A stretch of 64,000 bases of DNA. It comes from Terana coerulea (lineage: Eukaryota > Basidiomycota > Agaricomycetes > Polyporales > Phanerochaetaceae). The stretch spans positions 124,001 through 188,000 of the forward strand of contig JAKOGH010000681.1 of assembly GCA_024811115.1 (NCBI GenBank). Reading direction: 5' to 3'. Positions 35,061 to 46,794 of the stretch are shown here, one piece after another (position 1 is the first letter of the stretch; each line of letters starts with the position of its first letter). The position numbers were made by a program, and so were the translations under genes. The notes beneath the pieces are model-generated. The model was not told the origin of the DNA and ran no database searches. It was given only the letters and a program-made list of their open reading frames with translations.

Positions 35061-35847
35061 TTACAACGCTGCGCTCGACTCAGGCAGCCATTTCTGTGCC
35101 TTGTGTTCACGGAACCGCTCGTATTCCGCCCATTGCTCGTCGACATGGACGTGCAAAAGAGGCTGCCACACGCCAGTGGACGTCTCCCGGAGCTCCATGA
35201 GGCGTAGGCTGTTGTAGTGCACCCTCCTGACATCCCACTCGGGCTGTGTACACTGGGCGCGACTGAGTTCCTACGTGCGCTATGTAAGTCGTCGAGTCCT
35301 CGGAGTGGCAATTTGGGGCACTTACAATCCGGAACTGCCCTATAGCCTGTGCGACCTGACTGACGACTTGGCTTCGGGTGAAGCCTCGATGATCGGCTTG
35401 AAGCTCGGCCCTGATCCCGCGGTAGCCTGGCCACTGTGCGGGGTCAGTCGACGGTCAGGCCAAGCTCATGACAGCGGTGTACCACTCACTTGGACCCGCA
35501 GCATGCAGGTGTGCGCGCCATTCTTCCCGAGTCCCAACACGTCGTCCGCACCAGATAGCACCTCTGCGGCGTCGCTCTCGGTCTTTGCCATCCACAGGGG
35601 AACGCCAGGCCCGGGCTCGAACTTCTGCGCGCCGTTCTCGTCGTACGGAGCAATGCTGGTAAACTTAACTCGAGGCAACGGTTTGGAGTCGCCGCGGCCT
35701 GCCCAGTGCAGAGGAATGGTACGAACAGGAGGCTTCGCCGACTGCGTCGGGTTTGGTTGCACGCGCGCTGTGGGTGGCTACAGCAACGTTATCACGACAT
35801 AAAATATTAAAATTATTCACAATACTCACAGGAATGCTGGAAGCCAT
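35061..35847 (-). CDS. Hypothetical protein, paralogue of the 33.5-34.5 kb gene
   Basis: Four exons (35830-35847, 35490-35777, 35326-35433, 35061-35270) give 624 nt, 207 residues. The first exon is 18 nt (MASSIP). The protein runs PPTARVQPNPTQSAKPPVRT, then HWAGRGDSKPLPRVKF, LGLGKNGAHTCMLRVQWPGY, VVSQVAQAIGQFRI, PEWDVRRVHYNSLRLMELR and WQPLLHVHVDEQWAEYERFR. The WPGY and EWD...LRLMELRE...WQP blocks align with the neighbour, but it lacks that gene's first 90 residues and has a longer, charged C-terminus. No recognisable domain. TATATATA at 35943-35950 sits about 96 nt upstream. Confidence 0.75.
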
Positions 35848-36595
35848 CGTGCAAAAAGGGCGCTGGGTGAGGAGGGGTGCTCAAAGTTTGCTGTGCGAGG
35901 TAATGAAGACGGAGTTGAGAGTGGCCAGTGCGACCTTCACGTATATATACATCGCGGCGGGACGAATGCCACCGGCAGTCTGCGGTATACCCCCTCGGCC
36001 ACTCGATTGTCAGTGGCGCGTGAGGTAGAGACAAGGTAGGAAAGCATAAAAGTCGCCGGAGTGGTGACTCAGACCTTCGAGTACGTATTGGAGACTGGCA
36101 TCTAGAGTCTGCGAGCAGTAATTTGTGAGTAATGGGTTCAATACGGGTTAATAACACCTCGGTCATACCTGCTGGCAGCACGGCCCTATGTCTTCTGATG
36201 ATATTCGAGCTTGAACTTGAACTTGGTTATGGCGGAGCAGAGTGGAATGACCGTGGGAAAGTGTGGGGAAATAGGCAATTTCATCATCTGCTCGTTTTCA
36301 CTCGCCCACGTCGTCGCTGAGGTTCCAGGAGTCGCGGTAAATGTATATCTATGGCTTGAGCGACCTTGGTGTACTTGTGAAGCACCAGGATACAGTAGCA
36401 TGAAGCCGCCGCCGCTGTCCTGCTTTCTGTCTATTCATTTTCCTCCTGATAAACGCTAGTACACGCACACCGGCCTCCTGAGTTCGGCGCTCCACAGCAC
36501 TTAGGAAGAACGCATACACACAGTGTTTACACTCAGAAGTGAGCGTTCCCTCTTCTATCCTTACTGGCTGAAGTTTTCTCTAGTTTCTCTCCCGG
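35848..36595. other. Divergent intergenic region
   Basis: Contains TATATATA (35943-35950) of the minus-strand gene and the upstream region of the BTB gene. No other feature was recognised. Confidence 0.45.
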
Positions 36596-38135
36596 ATGGA
36601 GGTCAACGCACCGTTCACGGCCCCGTCTCCCTTCGACAAGCCGTCCGCCGACTTCATCCTCCGCACCTCCGACCAGGTGCACTTCTACGTGCACACCGCG
36701 ATCCTGTCGCTCGCGTCGACGTTCTTCGAGGGCATGTTCGGCCTCACGCTCCCGCCAGACGGCCAGGCCGACGGCCAGCCGATGCACGCGGGGAAGCCGG
36801 TCGTTGACGTCGCCGAGGACAGCGCGACGCTCGATTGCCTGCTGCGCTTCCCTACCCCGTTCGCGACCCCGACATCACAGAGCTGGCGATGTTTTGGACC
36901 GGGTGCTGGAGGCGGCGACCAAGTACGCGTTCGAGCTTGCGGCCGAGCTTTTAATGAAGCAGCTGCGCAGCTTCGTGGACGCGCGGCCGCTGCAGACGTT
37001 TGTCATCTGCTGTCGGCACCGCTACGAAGCGGAGGCGAAGCTGGCGGCCGCCAGATGGAGGGAATCTGTCTCCTCGCTTACATACGATTCGGTCAAGTTC
37101 AGCTACATCCCTGAGATGCAAAATCTCCCTTCGGGCGTCTTCTTCCGTTTCCTGCAGTACCTCAAGGACGGCCAGGAGACATCGTTCTGCGATCCCATGC
37201 AAGCCGTCGTGCCGCCCATGTATACGGAAGAGGACCATGTGTCTTCGTCGACTGATGAGGTCGTGGAGGTGGATCCCTGGGATAGGTACCCCTTCAGCCA
37301 GCCGGGTTCGGATGTCGTCTTCCAGTCGACCGACGAGGTTCAATTCCGGGTGCATCGCGTGATGCTCGACATGCACATTGCTTCCACTGCCTTTTATCCT
37401 CTTCAGGCTCTAATAATGAAAAACACACCCGATTTCAGCGTCGATGACATGCCCGGCTTCAAGGTTCCGGAGGCAAGTGCCGTGCTCGGGCAACTGCTGG
37501 AGCTCTGCTATCCCCCGAGGCCCGGTATGGCAGTGGCGGATTGGGCGGCCGAAAAGGCGTGCGAGCCCGTTGTTGTTACCACCATGTTCGCTGCTATGCG
37601 GTACGGGCTGGTACCGGTGGTGGAAGGGTATCGTAGACGCTTGAAGGACGTCATCCCGCACAGCCCTCTGGCCTTATTCTGCGTCGCCGTCCGACTAGGA
37701 TTTTACGACGAAGCGCAGGCCGCGGCGCGCAAGCTAGGAGAGCGGCCAAGCATCCACGACCTGTACACCGCCGAATTGGAGACAATCCCGACGCATGTCT
37801 ACTACCAGCTCCTGGGACACCATTACCGCTACCGAGATGCCATGATCGCGGTGATACTGCTGCACGGCAACGCGAAGCACTGCGAATGGAAGGCGCACGA
37901 CAGCCTGCGCTCTTCAGGCGGGCTTTCTTATGCCATCGTTGAGCGGAAGGCGCACGCCGCATACAAAGCCGGTAAGAAGAGCGCTGAGAATGAGGACCAG
38001 TCGTCCAGACGGAGGACCGGATACAAGTTTCATTTAAATGACTGGGTGTCGGAATCATTGTCGTTGGAGGGAAAGCTTGCGCTCGCACTGGACCGGGTGA
38101 GCATTGCGCATCGACCTTCTCAGAATATACAGTAA
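36596..38135 (+). CDS. Protein with two BTB/POZ domains
   Basis: A single exon, 513 residues once two missing bases are allowed for. BTB-1: DFILRTSDQVHFYVHTAILS, FFEGMFGL, then LLRF-YPVRDPDITELA. BTB-2: DVVFQSTDEVQFRVHRVMLD, followed by VLGQLLELCYPPRPG and helices to the end. Agaricomycetes carry many such genes; BTB domains dimerise and often bind Cul3 ubiquitin ligases, but no Kelch or MATH domain is present here to name a substrate. The frame breaks near 36851 (one base short in CTTCCCTACC; LRFLYPVRD is expected) and near 36890 (one G short before TTTTGGACC; AMVLDRVLEAATKYAFE is expected). The two repairs bring the length to a multiple of three, so these are probably sequence errors and not decay. 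Confidence 0.85.
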
Positions 38136-38270
38136 TCGCTCATGTTTCTATAACGTTCCAAGGTGCAAATGAATTTCTCGCAATGAATATTGCTATTTTG
38201 TATTGTTACACTCTTCTTGTTGTACATTGTAGGTTTTTGGCTTCCCAAGCCGCTGCTATGTACGTGTCCA

Positions 38271-39933
38271 TTACTGGTGACCAAAGACGGTTACCGGCTT
38301 ATAGGGCTCGTCCAGAGACTTGATCTCCTCCTCGGTGAGCTTGACGTCCAAAGCATCTAAACCGCTGTCAGCCGCTACTCCTCTCGTACAATCCGCAAAA
38401 CTAAGCATACCGATGATTTCTTGGAGGTTCTCGAGCTTGGTAGTGCCAACGATCGGTGCGGTCACACCGTCCTTCGCGAGACTCCACGCGGTGGCGATCT
38501 GCGCCATCGACACGCCCTTCTTCTTCGCGAGCTCCTCCACCCGGGCGACGATGTCGGCCGAGCCAGGGCCTGTGTAGCCGTGTGCCCACCTGGTGTATGT
38601 TCGGTGAGAACCTGGTGCAATGGGGTCAGGAGATGAGGTTGTGCTTACGGGTCGCTCTGGGACCGGCTGGTGGACTTCAGCTCCGCGACCGGCCGAGTGA
38701 GGGCACCGCGGGCGAGGGGCGACCAAGGGATGGCGCCGACGCCGAAGAGCTGTAATACAAGGGTCAGCGCTCGAGCGCGGGAAGAGAAAGTGGGGAGCAT
38801 GCCTTCAACGTCGGGAACATCTCGCGCTCTTCTTCACGGTAGAGCAGGTTGTGGTGGTTTTGCATCGAGATGAATGGGGTGAGCTTGTTGTTGATGGCAT
38901 AGTCTGACGTTTCGGGGGTTCATGTCTTAGTGATCTCTGCCTGACATAGAGTTATAGGATCTCACTCTGCATCGCATGGACTGGAAATAATGTCGGTTAG
39001 TGAGGTCACTCGTGAGGATAGCTCGTCACTTACACTGGTACGCATGGCAAGAGCTCATCCCGATGTAACGAACATACCCTGCCTGCACCACGTCATGCAG
39101 AGCCTGCATAGTCTCCTCAATCGGCGTAGTGTAGTCAAAACGGTGGCCTAATCCATCCATTATCAGTTTGAAGGCTCGGTTTCTTGGATGTTCTGGCACG
39201 CACATTGCAGGACGTCAATGTAGTCGAGTTGAAGACGCTTGAGGCTGGCCTTGACTGAGTCGAAGATATGCTATTCCACATATTTGAGCGTTGCAGGGCA
39301 AGACAACGAAGTCGCCGGACCCACGGACCTTGCGATTCAGCCCTTTCTGGTTGATGATACCGAATTCCTCAGACGTTTTGCCCGAGCGCATGATGTTGAT
39401 GTTCGGGTCGGGTGAAACGGCCCCAGTGACCTAACGAGAGCGTCAGCGAGCGGTTTCTGCGCGGCGTGTCTCGCAGCTTACCTTCGTCATGATGACAAGC
39501 TCCTCGCGAGGCAAGTTCAGTTTCTTGATGACATTGCCGAGGATGACCTCGGAGTGCCCGTTCGAGTACACCTGCGGAAACGATGTCATCCCGGGTGCAG
39601 CCATCTCACGCCAAGCGTGGTGCTCACGTTCGCAGTGTCGAAAGTCTGGATGCCAGCCTCGTAGCTACATCGGGAGAGTCGAGGGTTAGCAAAGAATGGC
39701 CTGTCCAAACCTAATACCTACGCGTATTTGATATGCTCGAGGGCCTCGTCCTCGCCAAGGACCCAGTCGGCCCAGCCCTTGAGGCCGTACTGCATGCATC
39801 CGAGGATGATTCTGGAGACCTTCAGTCCGGAGTTACCCAGACGGACTACAGAAGTAAAGCACCATGAGTTCAGAACAAGAAAGAGATATGAATCATTACC
39901 GTAGGTCATCTTCTTCTTGGGTGCGTCAGTCAT
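38271..39933 (-). CDS. Aldo/keto reductase 1 (versiconal hemiacetal acetate reductase-like)
   Basis: About ten short exons run from [12 protein letters not shown] to [10 protein letters not shown]. The family core is intact: [20 protein letters not shown], the catalytic Asp and Tyr in TFDTANVYSNG, Lys in LVIMTK, His in [12 protein letters not shown], and the NADP(H)-binding end [21 protein letters not shown] (here [20 protein letters not shown]). These enzymes reduce aldehydes and ketones with NADPH in the cytosol; the closest named fungal group works in polyketide metabolism, though many act in detoxification. First of four minus-strand copies in tandem. TATAAAAAG about 90 nt upstream (near 40021-40031) suggests regulated expression. 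No polyketide synthase is in the window, so a biosynthetic role is unsupported. Confidence 0.9.
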
Positions 39934-40457
39934 GATATCTTACTGTGATTTAGCAACGCTCAAACGCGACTTTGCGGTACGAGAGCAAAGTGTGAGAACT
40001 TAAAGTCGAGTAGTAGCTGCCTTTTTATATGGTGACGTCTGTGCCGCCACGGGCTTCCGAGGGAGTGCTGATCATGATGCCGATAGTGGCTAGTCACAAG
40101 CCTTGCTGACGAATGCTCCATGGGAGTTTGATCTTTTCAAAAGGGACTCTGTACCGGCAAGTTGGAAAGCTTCATGCGGTTAACGCAGGAAGTGCTGACG
40201 AACTTGGCGGCTCGGATTCCTGGAGGAATGCCGTGGGAAAGCAGTCAGACGCCCAGCGAATATTCATGCTCAGCGATGTCAAGTCTGTTCATGTCCTGAT
40301 GAGCTTGTACTACTAACGGCGAGCATTTGGCCTCAGTAATGTGGATGTAGAACGAGGTCTGCTTATCATAATTGTTTTTCTCGTCAATAACACAAAATAC
40401 CTCATCTTTACCTAGGCTCGAAACTTGATAAACAAGAGATTCGACGACGACGTATCC
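39934..40457. other. Intergenic between AKR 1 and AKR 2
   Basis: AKR 1 promoter and AKR 2 3' flank; nothing else was seen. Confidence 0.5.
40021..40031 (-). promoter_or_regulatory. TATA box of AKR 1
   Basis: TATAAAAAG on the minus strand, about 90 nt upstream of the start at 39933. Confidence 0.65.
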
Positions 40458-42147
40458 TACTGGTGCCCGAAGACAGCGGTGGGCTGATACGGCTCCTCGA
40501 GATAATTGATCTCTTCCTCCGAGAGCTTGATGTCCACGGCGTCTACACTCAGGTCAGCTCACCTACTTGTCGCCAGAAGAAATGGACATACCGACGATCT
40601 CCTGAAGGCTCTCGAGCCTCGTAGTGCCGACGATGGGTGCAGTCACGCTGTCCTTCGAGAGGTCCCACGCAATGGCGACCTGAGCCATCGTCAGGCCCTT
40701 CTTCTTCGCAAGCTCCTCCACGCGGCTGATAATCGCCTCCGTGCCGGCGCCCCGCATACTTGTGCGCCCATCTACGGCACAACCATTATTCTCAAGTAGA
40801 AAAAAACCAGACGCAAGGGAAAGAGTGCTTACCCGTCATGCTGAGAGCGTGAAGTTGTCTTTGCTTGACTCTCGGCAACGGGCCGCGTTAGCGCACCGCG
40901 GGCGAGAGGTGACCATGGAATAGACCCCACGCCGAATAGCTGCAATATATATTTAGCCATTAGGTCTAGGGAAGTGAAGAAAACATACCTTCAACGTCGG
41001 GAACATCTCCCGCTCCTCCTCGCGGTAGAGCAAATTGTAATGGTGTTGCATCGAAATGAAGGGCGTGAGCTTGTTGTTGATGGCGTAGTCTAAGAAAGCA
41101 ATGTGTAAGCTCGTGTTGACTGCCACTGTCGGTAAGAGTGGTGGTACCACTTACTCTGCATGGCGTGGACTTCAATGAAGCTTGTCAGTGTACCTGCACG
41201 CCGACAGAGCTGAGAACATACATTGATAGGCATGACAGGAACTCATCCCAATATAGCGAACATATCCAGCCTTGACTACGTCGTGTAGGGCCTGCATGGT
41301 CTCCTCTAATAGGCGTGTTGTAGTCAAAGCGATGACCTGATAAATGTTCGAGTTAAGACGAACGATAACGAGTCGACGTGCTTACACTGCAACACATCAA
41401 TGTAGTCCAGCTGAAGACGCTTCAGACTCGCTTTCACCGAGTCAAAAATATGCTAAGACCCCGGGCATGTAAGCACAATTGCGCAGGTAGATGTATATTG
41501 CGACAAACACAGACCTTGCGGGACAGCCCTTTCTGGTTAATGATACCATACTCTTCGGGCGACTTGCCTGTTCGCATGATGCTGACGGTGGGGTCGGGCG
41601 AAACGGGCCCACACAACTATGAAGGGCATTGGTGAGCATATCGCGTCTCACATACAGGTAAGGGAAGGCTCACCTTCGTCATTATCACAAGCTCCTCGCG
41701 AGGCAAGTTCAATTTTTTGAAGATATTTCCTAGAATAACTTCGGAGTGGCCATTGGAATAGACCTACAGATGGCGCAAAAAGTTGAGCGCAACAGCAAAA
41801 ACAACCAGCGTCGATGAGCATGAACTCACATTAGCGGTGTCAAATGTCTGAATACCAGCGTCGTATCTAACTAAACGTATAGGCATCTGGTAATGCTGTC
41901 GGGTTCAAAGATGGGAACATACGCGTATTTAATGTGTTGGGTAGCCTCGTCTTCATCCAGGACCCAGTCTGCCCAACCCTTGAGGCCATACGACATGCAT
42001 CCAAGTATAATTCTCGAAACCTTCAGCCCTGAATTGCCGAGACGAACTACACGAGAACAACGAGCCTTGTATCAGATGCGGCGAGCTAAGCTTGACTCAG
42101 CGATGGCACTTACCGTAGGTCATCTTTTTCTCGGATGCGTCGGCCAT
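40458..42147 (-). CDS. Aldo/keto reductase 2
   Basis: Starts MADASEKKMTYG and ends KTAVFGHQ-like (FGHQ, TAG at 40458-40460). It shares with AKR 1 the exon pattern and blocks [41 protein letters not shown] and INQKGLSRK. One extra base (T at about 41306 on the plus strand, CTCCTCTAATAGG) breaks the frame inside the exon encoding [19 protein letters not shown]; neighbours read CTCCTCAAT there. With that base removed all exons splice in frame. TATAAAT at 42218-42224 lies about 70 nt upstream. Nearest relative by motif is AKR 1, then AKR 5. Confidence 0.87.
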
Positions 42148-42547
42148 CTCGTATTCTAGTGTCTCCTATGAATAGCTATGTGGGGAGGGTGTAAGACCAG
42201 TCGGATGCTACCAATCGATTTATAGATTCTCAACGACCGCACCGCGAGGGTGACCGGGTCTGATGGAAGTTGTGTAATGAAAAAGCACAAGCCCTGCTGA
42301 CGAGGCGGCCCGTCTGTAAGCTCAGCTTGCTTGTGAAGCGCTTCGGAAATTCTCAAACCGCGTTGAATGACCGCGCAGTCACGAAGATGACGTTGACGGC
42401 GCGGACAGTCGCGAAAAGAGGCTTAGCGCCCTGTCCTGCCGATGCTGTACGTATTCTCTGCAGGACCATACATCACAGGATATGCTTTCACATCCAAGCT
42501 ACCAGAACCACCAACATGATCTGAGCTTGGTAAATCGCTGCTTATGA
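42148..42547. other. Intergenic between AKR 2 and AKR 3
   Basis: Holds the AKR 2 TATA box (TATAAAT, minus, 42218-42224). No further feature. Confidence 0.5.
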
Positions 42548-44124
42548 TCACCGGTTTCCGAGGACTTTGACAGGCTGGTAGGGTTCCTCGAGCAGTTTCT
42601 TCTCTTCGTCAGTCAGCTGGACATGGATCGCAGCTGAGGGACCACTCAGTAAGACAGGGGGAAAGCTATGCAGTCTGTCACGTACCAATGATATCCTTTA
42701 AGTTGTTCAAGTTCGTCGTGCCTACGACGGGAGCGGTAACGCCGTCCTTCGAGAGCAGCCACGCGATGGCAATCTGCGCCATGCTGACGCCTCGCTTCTG
42801 CGCAACTTCCTCCACTCTAATTCGACATGTAAATCACTGTTATGTCTGGAAGCTATGCAGTGCTCACCGTTTGATGATGTCGTTTGTACCGCCCTGCTGA
42901 TAGTTCTTGATAAACCAGTCGGTGTCTCCTCTGAGAGACTGTTTCTCGAGAGGCCGACTGAGCAATCCTCGAGCGATGGGCGACCACGGAATGCTACCGA
43001 CCCCGAAGTGCTGTATACCGTAGTGTAAGCTTAGATGTGCATCAGAACCAAGGCACGCTAACGGACCTTTAGTGTTGGGAACATTTCGCGTTCTTCCTCG
43101 CGGTAGACGAGGTTGTAGTGGTTCTGCATTGAGATAAACGGCGTGAGCTTGTTCTGAATGGCGTAGTCTAAGCGAGCCTTAAGCAACAGATAGCTGTTGA
43201 AACATTATGGCACATACTTTGCATAGCATGGACTGCAGATGAAGAGTGTGAGCGCTGTGGTTCCTGAGCCACACAGAGGGAGGCATCGTACATTGATACG
43301 CATAGCAGGAGCTCATGCCGACATAACGCACATAACCAGCCTTGACAATGTCGTGCAGGGCCTGCATGGTCTCCTCAATCGGAGTGTCATAGTCGAACCG
43401 GTGGCCTAAGGGATATATCAGCCACTGAGGCCCCTAATGAGAAATAACGGGAAATCGTACATTGTAGTACATCAATATAATCCAGCTGAAGACGCTGGAG
43501 CGAAGCTTTCACCGAGTCGAAAATGTGCTGATTTCACATTTCAGATTAGATACGGGTAAGCTCGCAGGGGGACAGACCTTGCGACTAAGTCCATATTGGT
43601 TCACCAGCCCGAGATCATCAGGCTGTAGGCCCTTGAGCAAGGATGTTGGTGCCATGATCCTTGTTATGAGGCAAGCATGTCTGCATGGTGATTAGCTCAA
43701 GTCAGGTGCCTGGAAATAGCATTTAATGCCCACCTTGGTCAAGATCACGAGCTCCTCACGAGGGAGGTTGTGTTTCTTGATAGCCCTACCGAGAATAATC
43801 TCGGAAAGGCCGTTGGAGTAGACCTGCCAGCCAGCTTGACTGTCAGCTGTCGTGACCAGAATGCGGAAACATAGCCTACGTCCGCAGTGTCGAAGGTCTG
43901 GATACCCTGGTCATACGCGAATTTGATGTGCTCCATGGCCTCTTCCTCCCCAAGGACCCAGTCTTGCCAGCCTTTGTCGCCGTACTGCATCGTTCCCAGG
44001 ATGATCTTGGAGACTTTCAGACCAGAATTCCCAAGACGAACTACCAGGACCGTGTCAGCGAGACAAACGAAAGACCTGTGGACTCCAACTCACCGTACTG
44101 CATCTTCTTCTGCTCTGTGGACAT
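42548..44124 (-). CDS. Aldo/keto reductase 3
   Basis: Runs from [11 protein letters not shown] to [10 protein letters not shown]. It differs from AKR 1/2 in [19 protein letters not shown], in the substrate-loop exon ([18 protein letters not shown] replaces INQKGLSRK) and in the final residues, LGNR and not FGHQ. Catalytic residues remain: TFDTADVYSNG, the Lys after LVI(L)T, and HRFD. It pairs with AKR 4 as a second subfamily inside the array. TATATAAG at about 44211-44219 is 87 nt upstream. Subfamily-specific loops imply a different substrate range, which is inference from loop position. Confidence 0.88.
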
Positions 44125-44543
44125 CGTACTTGCTTTCCGAACGGTGAATGAGGAAGTGCGGTGAGGAGAAACTTGCAGGAAACGAGACAACTTCGAGGCT
44201 TGAGACCCCTTATATACGCTCAGGCAAGTGAGATGAATTGTCTGATGAAATCACCAGGCATGTGAACAGTTGGAAGGACACCTACAATCGCTTACGGTTC
44301 CGACGCGGAAGGGTAGTGGGAGTGACTCGATGTGGTGCACGGCAGAAGCGAGTATCGGACAGACTGAGACGCCACAATTTCGCAACTTGCCGGCAGGAGA
44401 CGCCGGTTGCTTCTCACAATTGGTGTGGAAAGCCAGTGGAAAGCGTTGACCCTGCAAGACATCAGGTACAGGCGAACATATGATTTCATTTCAACGTGAA
44501 TGACATGACTGATACACCTCAAGGCAACTCCTAACTTGAACGC
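44125..44543. other. Intergenic between AKR 3 and AKR 4
   Basis: AKR 3 TATA box (TATATAAG, minus, about 44211-44219) and the AKR 4 3' flank. Confidence 0.5.
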
Positions 44544-46157
44544 TCACTGATGGCCGAATACGCTACGAGGTTGGTAAGGCTCCTCCAAATACTTCTTCTC
44601 ATCGTCGGTCAACTTGATGTGGATCGAGGCTGGCGAGTGGTGAGCATGTCACTTTCAACATCATGAGGACGCGGACATACCGATGATATCTTTCAGATTG
44701 TTCAAGTTTGTTGAACCAACGACGGGAGCCACGACGCCTTCGTTCGAGAGTATCCATGCAATGGCGGTCTGGGCCATGCTAATGCCTCGTTTCTGTGCAA
44801 CTTCCTCCAACCTAGAAGACAAATATGAGCCAAAAATGTACCTCGGGCAAGCAATAACTGACCGCTTGATGATATCCGCTGTGCCGCCCTGCTGGTACCT
44901 CTGAATGGCCCAGTCAGTTTCGCCTCTGAGAGACTGCTTTTCAAGAGGGCGACTCAGCAAGCCGCGAGCGATAGGCGACCACGGGATACTGCCGACGCCA
45001 AAGAGCTACAGGCAAATCAGCTGTGGTATAACCGTGTAAGAGTGATAAAAGACCGACCTTGAGCGTCGGGAACATCTCGCGTTCTTCCTCACGATAAACG
45101 AGGTTGTAGTGATTCTGCATCGAGATGAACGGAGTAAGGTTGTTCTGGATGGCGTAGTCTGGGATAGGGTGTTCAGCAATGTCCCTGCCGCATACATATT
45201 GAACGTACTTTGCATGGCGTGGACTAGAGAGATATGGATCAGCGCTGTGTCAGTCTGTAGGTTGGAATGGCGTACACTGGTACGCATGGCAGGAGCTCAT
45301 GCCGATGTAACGGACGTATCCAGCCTTCACAACATCGTGGAGGGCGTGCATAGTCTCTTCGATTGGAGTGTTATAATCGAACCTGTGACCTATATCCGAT
45401 GTCAATGATCGCACAACGATATAGCAACGATCTCGTACATTGTAGGACATCGATATATTCCAATTGAAGACGCTCCAGAGAAGCTTTGACAGAGTCAAAT
45501 ATATGCTAAGAAGAACGGTCAGACATACCGAGGCACCTGGTGAAATCCAAGAATACCTTTCGGCTGAGGCCCCACTGGTTCACGAGGCCAATTTCGTCAG
45601 GGTTCAAGCCAAGAGCGATGAGGTTCTTGCTATAATCGTCACGGGGGAAGGCCTGGGATGTCTACATATGGGATATCAGACTTTCATGACGCCGCGAGAG
45701 ATGAGCTATAAACACCTTTGTCATGATAACCAGTTCCTCGCGAGGCAGGTTAAGCTTCTTAATGGCGTTTCCAAGAATGATCTCAGTAAAACCATTGGAG
45801 TAAACCTGGAAGTGGTGCGTCAACGAGGAACGGTCACCATAACTGACATCCAACTCACATCTGCCGTGTCGAAGGTCTGAATACCCTGCTCATAACTAGG
45901 CGACATCAGGGAAACTTCGAATTGTGGCTGGTGAAAGAGACTCACGCGAACTTAATGTGCTCAACTGCTTCTTCTTCGCCTAGGAGCCAGTCTTGCCAGC
46001 CCTTATCACCGTATTGCATGGTGCCCAGAATAATCTTAGAGACCTTCAGGCCAGAGTTACCCAGCCGTACTAATATCATCGCGTTATAATGGTGGCAAGA
46101 GATAATTTGAGCCATCAAAGGCTTACCGTATTCCATCTTTGTCTTGTCTCCAGACAT
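44544..46157 (-). CDS. Aldo/keto reductase 4
   Basis: Runs from [11 protein letters not shown] to [10 protein letters not shown]. Blocks: [102 protein letters not shown], and [20 protein letters not shown]. Closest to AKR 3 by loop sequence. TATAAAGG (about 46244-46252) is 87 nt upstream. It is the last minus-strand copy; beyond it the PP6-type phosphatase gene is divergent, with 637 nt between starts. Confidence 0.9.
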
Positions 46158-46794
46158 CGTGACCGTCTTCAAGCGTCGACTGAGGTTCAAAGGGTACCGT
46201 GTGCAGAAAGTGTTCGTTAACTCGTTCGCGCAGCACCTCCTAGCCTTTATAGGTCGAGTATCCAAGCTGAATAATCCTCAAGCCGCAGTCTCATGTGAAG
46301 GAGCTCTTCGTATTGTTGTCATGATGGCGACTATCGAGCGGATTTAGCACTTAACGCATTGAGCGGTGACAGAGTGTATTAAGTCAGAATTCTGAGAGTG
46401 AAGTGCAGAGCTATGACTTGGTCAGCTCAGGCGGTGGTGTTGTCCGGATCCGACGTGCTTGGCGGCGAGATGGGTGTGAAGTTCATGAAGTCTGTCCGAT
46501 TCGCGAGGAAGCCCGGGACGTCCGGGCTATCGGCGTCAATCACTCCATCAAAGCGACCTGAGCTCATAGACGCGCGTGTGCTTGGAGGAGACGCCGGTCC
46601 GTTCACCAGGCACCTTCTCTTGACTCTCTTCCGACCTTTCACTTCGCTTTGCTGCGGCTTTGCTCTGAAATCACTTCATACTGTCCATATTCTGTGTTAT
46701 TCTGCATACATTCTTACCGGAAAACGAATCAAAGTCCACAAGCCAAACTGCATCAACCTGTCTTGAGTCTCGCGCCAAGTTCTAGTTCTGCGCC
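46158..46794. other. Divergent promoter region, AKR 4 and phosphatase
   Basis: TATAAAGG for AKR 4 on the minus strand at 46244-46252. The phosphatase side shows no clear TATA. Short open frames are without motifs. Confidence 0.5.
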
